Source: Polychytrium aggregatum
Lineage: Eukaryota > Chytridiomycota > Chytridiomycetes > Polychytriales
Direction of reading: 5' to 3'
NCBI RefSeq assembly: GCF_025602895.1
Contig: NW_026516276.1
Location: 124,001 to 188,000, forward strand
DNA: 64,000 bases
Position 1 is the stretch's first letter; every line of letters begins with the position of its first letter. The notes under the pieces were generated by a model. It saw nothing but the letters and a program-made list of their open reading frames with translations, had not been told where the DNA came from and did no database searches. Shown here piece after piece: positions 57,501 through 64,000 of this stretch. The position numbers were made by a program, and so were the translations under genes.

Positions 57501-60447
57501 CTGCGCCAATCCCATGCCAAAGTTGGCGGTGCGCTGGAGTCGGCGAGATGCGTAAGCACACAGCCAAGCCAAACTCGGTCTCGACGAGTACCAATGAGCA
57601 GCTTGCTTACGTGCTTCAAGCCAAGTTCCATCTGGTGGATAACGCTCTCGACGCGATGGGCATCGAATCCGTGCTGAGCGGCATCTGCAAGGGTGTTTTG
57701 GATAGCATCTTCAACCTAGAGCCCAGAGGGTATTGGCGGCACGTTGAAAGTATTAATGGGAGGCTCAAAGCATACGCACATGGCGCTCAACAAGAAGCTT
57801 ACCCTCGGAGCGTCTTCCGACCGGATCCCTTGCAGCCCAAACGAAACCTTGGCCAGTCTGCATGCTCAGCCATCCAACATATTAGAAACTCGCAACTATC
57901 TGTCCGTGAGCCTGCGAAAGATTGAAACCTGGACAAGCTAGCAGGAAAACTGGCACAGAGGGGAGAACGAAGCCAGTTGTTCTTTGACATCGTCTACCTG
58001 GCAGTCGAATCGTATCCGCTTCCCATCACGTAGTCGGTGCCGAGATCGGATTCAATCAAGGACTTGTACATGGGCGAGGCCGCCCCTTCAGTGAGCAACG
58101 AACAGATAACTCGCAGGACGAAAGTCTCAAAGATGTCCTGGTATCGCAAATGAGACCGATGAGTACGAGCGCTACGATCCCAAGTGCGCTGGAAGTTTGG
58201 AGGTTGGCATGCTGGCTCAAACCTACGTTCGAGTCGTTCACCAGATACGAAATGGCCACCTTTGACTCGCGTCCATCGATGGCCACTAGGTCGCGTCAAG
58301 CCCAGATATTGCATTTGTTAGATAGGTCGATGTCCTCTTGCAGCCACATGTTTAGTACTGAAGGAATGCGCCGATCTCAAGCCATGCCTCACATACAGGC
58401 ATCTGGTACACTGGAAACTATCATTTTTCTTGGCTTAGACCACCGTTCGGTATCATTCAGCTGCTCGGGCTGGATCTTTTCGAAGACCGAGATCGAAGCA
58501 TCGATTTTGGAGAGGTGATCGACCAATGGGAACGTGCCTGGTATGAAACGCACAGAGACAGGTCAGGTCGACCCTTGCAAGAGCCGAAGCTCAACAGCTC
58601 CGACAGTTTGATATAAAGCGCCCCTTACCATAAGTGAAGAATTTGGCGTTGCTTGGGTGATAGTTTTTGTGGTGGAAATCGACTAGCTGCTCATGGGTCA
58701 GATCGGTGATCTCAATAGGATCTCCTCCGCTGACGGTGGAGTATGTGGTACTGGGATACATGTACTGCTGTAGACGCTGAGCAAAGAGTGAATTCATATC
58801 CGACTAGAGAGCACAGGTTTTGAAGCAGCGTGCACAAGAGTCGGCGTAGATTTGGATTTGGATTTGGATTTGGATTTGGATTTGGATTTGGATTTGGATT
58901 TGGATTTGGATTTGGATTTGGATTTGGATTGGTCGTTAGTATGTGCGAGTACAGGGCTGCTCGACAGGGGCGCGGAGGGTCGTACGATTCAGTAGACGAG
59001 GTGTACTGCTCGCCAGCCCAACGGCTGCATCTGCTGACTACGATCCCCCACCAGTGCTCCTTTCATTTCGTTGTACACGACACCCTTGAACACGATGGGA
59101 GTACTGGCATCTGTGAGCATCGTGCGCGGCAGTATCGCGGGTATCAGTATCGAGAGTCTCAGCATCTGGAAAAGAGCGCCATCTTGAGCATCACCAAGTC
59201 TGACTGAACGTCTCACCTCGAGGGTCTTGATGCTCCAAGCGCCATCCCTCTTGTCTGAGAAAAAAAAAAGGCGAATCATAGCGTCAGCTAGCTTCCACCG
59301 TAATCCACACCTGACCAGCGTAAGCCAAGTGCCAGCGAAACTCTGGACTGAGACCGTGAACACGGGGCTTACTAGCCGTCCCCACCGCAAACGAGAGCAA
59401 CAAAGCAGACTAGACGGCGTACAGGAAATCAAACTTTTGAAGTCGAGGGGCCAGAGTTGAGTCCATGTACACATCCATCAGGTTGTAAAAGTCGGTTTTG
59501 TTTTCCGTCGAGAATGGATATATGGTCACATCCGAGCCTAAGCCATTCCAAGGATGCAGCAGGTTCGTTGGTCAGGATGGAGTCGCCAGCCGGGGCTCTG
59601 GTGGACATCTATGGAATGTCTTGCACACATGTGCACCGCCCGCACATAAATCTGCAGCATCCAGACCAGTCATCGCATTCATGAACGTCGCCATGGATCT
59701 GTTGAGCATTTTGAAGAAAGGATCGCGGACGGGATACTTTTCGCTGCCACAGAGCGTAGTATGCTCAAGAATATGCGGGACACCGGTGCTGTCCCTTGGC
59801 GCCGTCTGGAAAGCGACACTGATGATTCCAATGAATGGATATGCCGTTATCAGCCATTTATACTACTGGAGGTCGACGATGCTATCGACGATGCTATCGA
59901 CTACGCTATCAATGATGCCATCGAGGGTACCTAAACACATTGTTGGCATCGTCCTTGAAAACATGGAGGTAGTCGGCATTGGTTTTGATGTGTTTCAATC
60001 GCACGGCCACCTGATCAAAGTCTGGAATCGGCTTGACCTGGATAAATTGTGGAACATCAGGGCGACACGCAGCTGACGATACATGCTCGTTTGCCAAGCG
60101 ATCTGAGACGTTTGGTCGGTACAAGTCCGCTGCGGCTGTTCCGAGGCATCCGTGTCTGTACCTGCACAACCCTAAAGCCATGGACAACTCGACCGACTTG
60201 GAATTGCTCCAGCTCTGGGAACAATCGGTAAACTGTGGTCAGGGCCGGTCGGCAAATGCTGTGCTGGTTCAGGCCGGCACGAGCCGCAGCAATCGACACA
60301 GCGATCCACAGCGAGAGGACATTTACGATTCTGGGCCAAGGTCGAGAGGGGAGAGCGTGGGGTACAGGAGCGAAGACTTGAACGCAGCGCAGACACCGTC
60401 CGTCGCGAAAGCAGCGGGGCAAAATGCTTGGATGCCAGATGGATCAT
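54512..60447 (-). CDS. CYM1: CYM1/PreP presequence protease (mitochondrial M16C metallopeptidase)
   Basis: A gene of more than 15 short exons. ATG at 60447 opens a typical presequence ([20 protein letters not shown]); exon 1 ends at 60327. Next come [31 protein letters not shown] and [15 protein letters not shown]. The inverted zinc motif HxxEH is HILEH at 59761-59775, followed by [19 protein letters not shown]. The distal glutamate lies in [13 protein letters not shown] (~59050). Further blocks are [72 protein letters not shown]-type sequence before ISPQGKTYP (~56780), and C-terminal [20 protein letters not shown] (~55300). It ends VDSSAGGEY (TAG at 54512). The enzyme degrades cleaved presequences and other short peptides in the matrix. 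Confidence 0.93.
58849..58930. repeat. (GGATTT)n hexanucleotide array in a CYM1 intron
   Basis: About 13 perfect copies of GGATTT/TTTGGA lie between the exons coding the distal-glutamate motif and [20 protein letters not shown]. It is intronic and not a telomere repeat. Confidence 0.9.
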
Positions 60448-60536
60448 GGTGGATTGGCACCGGCGCAGGCAGAAGACGATCGCGGCTGCGGGATCAAGAT
60501 GGTTGCAATGAAAACCCTCCAGCCATGACACTGGCC

Positions 60537-60576
<40 letters not shown>

Positions 60577-60786
60577 CTCGGCAAGGGCCGTGCGCAGCCG
60601 CCACAGCCAGGCTGGCGCTCGTGCCGCGCTCGTGCCACACCGCCGCCGCCGTGCAATCCGACCAATCACAGCCCGCCCGCCAGACACAAACCAGCCCCGA
60701 GCAGCCCCAAGTACTTCCGAACCTCCTCTGCCCCTTCGTATGCCCATCTCCTGCAACACGTGCGAAAGTCGTCCGTCGGGGCCAGG
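60448..60786. promoter_or_regulatory. Shared divergent promoter of CYM1 and SYG1 with (CT)n tract
   Basis: 339 bp between the two start codons. A pure CT run lies at 60541-60572 (GA on the other strand), ~95 bp from CYM1's ATG and ~215 bp from SYG1's. GAGA/CT tracts can be nucleosome-free promoter elements; here this is inference from position only. Confidence 0.55.
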
Positions 60787-63700
60787 ATGAAGTTTGGGCA
60801 ATATCTCCTCGAGAACGCCGTGCCAGGTGCGAGAGGAATCGGGAAGGAGAGACGTCATCCGCATGTCCATGTTCGTCCCGGAGCTTGCGGCGAGTCGGGT
60901 TGAAGCCAAGCCCGAAACCAAGCTTCGTAACGAATGCAGTCCACCCTGTGGAAGGGGGTCAGCGATCGGGACCTCGCCTGGCCCAGATTTGGGATAACGG
61001 CGGACACTGAGCCCGTCGTTTCAATTCGGCTCTTTCCAAAAGAATGGCAGCACAAATACATCGACTATCGGGTTCTGAAGAAGGCCATCAAGAAGATTGA
61101 GGCACGAAAGCAACAAGAGGCCCATATCCGCAAGGACGAATACGCCCCGCAAAAAATCGGCAACACTGGCGACAACGATGACGATGGCGAGGAAATGGAC
61201 GAGCAGATGGGCGAGCCCGTCGGCTCGATCCCCATGGGCGAACGCATCGAAATCCGCATCAACGATGGCTCGGCGCTGGGCAGCCAGCGCGATGACTCGG
61301 CAGAGAGCAGCAGCGGTGACCTTGCGGTGCCTCTGCGGCGGAAATCATTCAAGTCGCAGCTTCCAGAGCAGTCTTCCAACTCCCTCAAGTTCTTCTTCAA
61401 GAAGCGCCGTCGCAGCTTGATAAAAGGTACGAGGATAATGCGCATTCCTTCTTCAACACAGGATTGGCTGGTCGGCGGATAAGCCTTGAACAAAGATCCA
61501 GCCAACGGGGAGTCGCCTAACGAACGCCCGCAAACCTCCGTCACAACCGATCCAAATAGAGACAGAGTATTTCCCTGACTTTCTCGAAACCGCAAACGAA
61601 GAAGAGGTGCTCTTCTTTGCGATGCTCAACCAAGAGGTTCAGAAAGCAAATCAATTCTACGAGGGTAAGCGCCTCTGTGCCACCTCACACATTTTCCTGG
61701 ATTCGCCCCGATGCATTTCGCACCAAAGAGTATCACAAGTGCGAGCATGGTATCCTGCGATTGTCACATTTGTATAATACTGGGTGGGCTGCCAAAAGCA
61801 CAATCCCCCATGAGATCTAGCCCCGTGAACCGCTCCACCACATCCGTCAACTCCATCATTTCCATTACCCACAGAAAAGCTGCAGGAAGCAAACCGGCGC
61901 TTCGAAGAGCTTCAAGAGCAGTGCAAGGCGGTCACAAACTACCAATTTAACGTGGGTGAAGGGCTCTGCCTGCGTCGGCACATATCTGCCGTACCCTCGC
62001 TTTCCCAGACGGCGTCGCCTTCTTGACCAACGCCGCACGGATTTGGACTGATGGAAATATCGGGCTAATATCTGCCAACATCGGGCCACATGGTGCGAAT
62101 TGTGGTATATGGCGTGCTGTCTGAATCTCTAGCAATGGGATAGCGCCAGTGCTTTGCTCGAGAGCGAATTCAAGACACTCAAGAACAAGCTTGTCACAAA
62201 GATTGACTCAGTTATAAAGCCTCGGCAAGGCAGCTCTTCTCAAGGGGAGTCGTCACAGATCCGAACCCACCTCGAACTGCCTCAGTCCTTCACCGAGACG
62301 GATATATCGCAAGAGTATGTGCCGGTCAGCAAGAACATCAAAGCCAAGCTAACGTCAGCCATCCTCGAGTACTATCGGTTTCTTGAGCTCATCAAGAACT
62401 TCAAGGTAAGACCGTGAAATGCCTTCCAGCATCACCTTTCTCGTCCCAAGAGCCGCCCTTATTATGATCTCGTATGGATCGTTTCGATAGACTGACGTTG
62501 GCTGTTTCGATCCCAGACAATGTGTGTCACGGCCGTGTACAAAATCATGAAGGTATGGTCGTCAGTGTCTGTGGTCGGTCCTGATGATGGTCTGTCTGCT
62601 CGTTGCCTCACACGTCCGGTACCTTTTGCAGAAATTCGACAAAGTTTCTTCACCAGCGACCCAGCTCTATATCCCGACAGTCGAGCATCTCTCGCTATTT
62701 GAAAAGTCGTCGGAGAAGATCGATGGCCTGATGACTAAAATTGAAAACGTGTTCAGCGACTGTCTTTTAAGCGGCGACAGGTGCGTGCTTTGTTTATGAC
62801 TGAGTCTGCGGCAAGCGACCTGCGGTATTTCAGTGCACCAAGGCGCATCCGGCCCTCGCCCCATCCCAAAATCATGTCGCATCCGAGACCTGTCGCTAAT
62901 CATATTACTGCACACAGGAAACTAGCCATGAAGAAGCTGCGCATTCCTGACTTGGCCCACCAGGTGCGGTGCGGCGTCTCTTGTTCAGCCGAGATCGACG
63001 GTGCTATCACGAAGCGGGGTGGCGTGGGGCAGATCGATATTGTGTTGAGATACGCCGCACTGCAACCCGTGGCACTAACCCCGCACCTTCCCGCTTTCAT
63101 AGACTCATCACTTTGTGACCTGGCGCAGTGGGTTTTTCCTTGGCCTGTCGTTACCACCGATCGTTGCCACGATTCGAGCAATCTGGAGCCTTCCGGATAT
63201 TGGCAGCCTCGATATGATGCTCCTGCAGATCTATGCTGGATTCAGGTGGGTCTTGAGCAGCACCATCGATGGAACCCAGTCCCGATTCTGCGTTAACGCA
63301 TGTGTGTTTCGAATACGCCCACAGCATCCCCATTCTGTTTCTCTTCTTGTTTGCGCTCAACTTGATTATATGGCAAAAGTATCATATCAACTATGTCTTT
63401 ATCTTCGAGTTCGATCCCAGAGGTAGGCTTACGAGCGACATACATGGACGCCATGTCAGGACCTTTGCCACGGGAGCCCTTGGCATCTCCAGCCATGACA
63501 GCAGACTGCAGCCGATGTAGATCCCGCTCCCAGAAGGACAACTGATCCTGTAGATCCGATTTGCAGATCATCTCAGCCCCCACCAGTTCTCCGAGTTCGG
63601 CTCCTTCCTGATCCTTCTCTTCAGGTAAGCAGCGAAACAGCTTGTTGTCGATTAGAGTCTCGATGCCCTCATGCGCATCGCGCAATACGATGATCTGAGT

Positions 63701-64000
63701 CGCCATTCCTTCCAGCTGCGCACTCTATCTATCTCTGGTCGACAACTTTTTCCCTGGCATCGAAGTACAGCTCTATCCGATCGTGAGTTCCACGTTTCCT
63801 GTCTTGCGCAACACAGCACTATCGACTGGGGGGGGGCATGCAACAGTCAATTATCTGACTGGACATTTGCTCAAATGGTGGCTCGGATTCAGTGTCTAAG
63901 AGCCGCCATGCATCGTACAACGCTCTTACTTGCAGTTTCTCGGTTCCTTTTCATTCTGCAGATTTTGTGTGCCGTCATATTGCTCTTGATGAGCAACCCA
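60787..64000 (+). CDS. SYG1: SYG1/XPR1-family SPX-EXS phosphate exporter (3' partial)
   Basis: Thirteen exons join in phase up to the window edge: 60787-60826, 61043-61426, 61560-61664, 61875-61951, 62133-62405, 62517-62552, 62632-62780, 62918-62963, 63103-63245, 63325-63422, 63567-63625, 63716-63782 and 63962 to the end. The SPX domain opens MKFGQYLLENAVPEWQHKYI and has the basic helix DYRVLKKAIKKI that binds inositol pyrophosphates; an acidic insert follows, then TEYFPDFLETANEEEVLFFA and LELIKNFK. TM segments begin with THHFVTWRSGFFLGLSLPPI, followed by IPILFLFLFALNLII, FIFEFDP and FGSFLILLFSCALYLSLVD, leading into the EXS domain, which lies mostly outside the window. Family members export phosphate across the plasma or Golgi membrane under SPX control. 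Confidence 0.94.

Noticed and set aside
58849-58930. Possible telomere-type repeat (GGATTT)n
   Set aside because: The unit differs from TTAGGG-type fungal telomere repeats, and the array sits within a CYM1 intron between coding exons.
60033-61010. 325-codon plus-strand frame
   Set aside because: It covers CYM1's first exons in antisense, the (CT)n tract and SYG1 exon 1 in a wrong frame.
1-64000. CRISPR arrays, operons, prophage, rRNA or tRNA genes
   Set aside because: All tandem arrays seen are microsatellites or minisatellites without spacers. Genes are intron-rich and individually promoted. I recognised no rRNA or tRNA by eye; a tRNAscan run would be needed to exclude tRNAs.

Overview
This 64 kb window is nuclear DNA of a fungus, most likely an early-diverging zoosporic one (Chytridiomycota-like). 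That placement is an inference from gene content, intron density and repeat style; no marker here names a genus. The genes are unmistakably eukaryotic. Nearly every one is broken by many short introns (about 70-290 nt, GTRNGT donors, CAG/TAG acceptors). There are no operons, no prokaryotic ribosome-binding sites and no CRISPR. Exon joins were found by hand from splice signals plus reading-frame phase and family homology, so feature ends are coding spans, not transcript ends.

Layout: 1-9720 (+) GCN2 eIF2alpha kinase, 5' end off the window. 10628-12738 (-) single-pass membrane protein with a Cys-rich ectodomain and a polyglutamine tail. 13593-16345 (+) membrane-anchored M24 prolidase-like peptidase with His-Pro and Asp repeats. 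17268-18795 (+) OTU cysteine protease. 19336-21151 (-) Ugo1/SLC25A46-type mitochondrial fusion protein. 21588-26731 (-) Doa4/USP8-type deubiquitinase. 27209-28476 (-) seven-TM protein. 29495-31676 (-) TIM50. 32366-33598 (-) ESF2/ABT1 and 34032-35116 (+) PNO1/DIM2, head to head. 35626-~36150 (-) APC13-like. 36748-38637 (+) GH18 chitinase. 39209-43321 (+) myotubularin phosphatase (YMR1-like). 43897-46077 (+) IMP4. 46480-47412 (-) Reeler-domain GPI-type surface protein. 47925-~54480 (-) large helical protein, possibly PEX8-like, ending in a PTS1-type tripeptide. 54512-60447 (-) CYM1/PreP presequence protease. 60787->64000 (+) SYG1/XPR1 phosphate exporter, running off the window.

Themes: three small-subunit ribosome-biogenesis genes lie within 14 kb (ESF2, PNO1, IMP4), two of them sharing a 433-bp divergent promoter. 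Three mitochondrial genes are present (UGO1-like, TIM50, CYM1). Two deubiquitinases of different families flank the UGO1-like gene. Repeats include Tc1/mariner-type terminal inverted repeats on short non-autonomous elements and many microsatellites in introns and promoters. No prokaryote-style defence system or secondary-metabolite cluster is visible. The most unusual objects are the polyQ receptor-like protein, the His-Pro/Asp insertion in the prolidase, and the uncertain PEX8-like gene.
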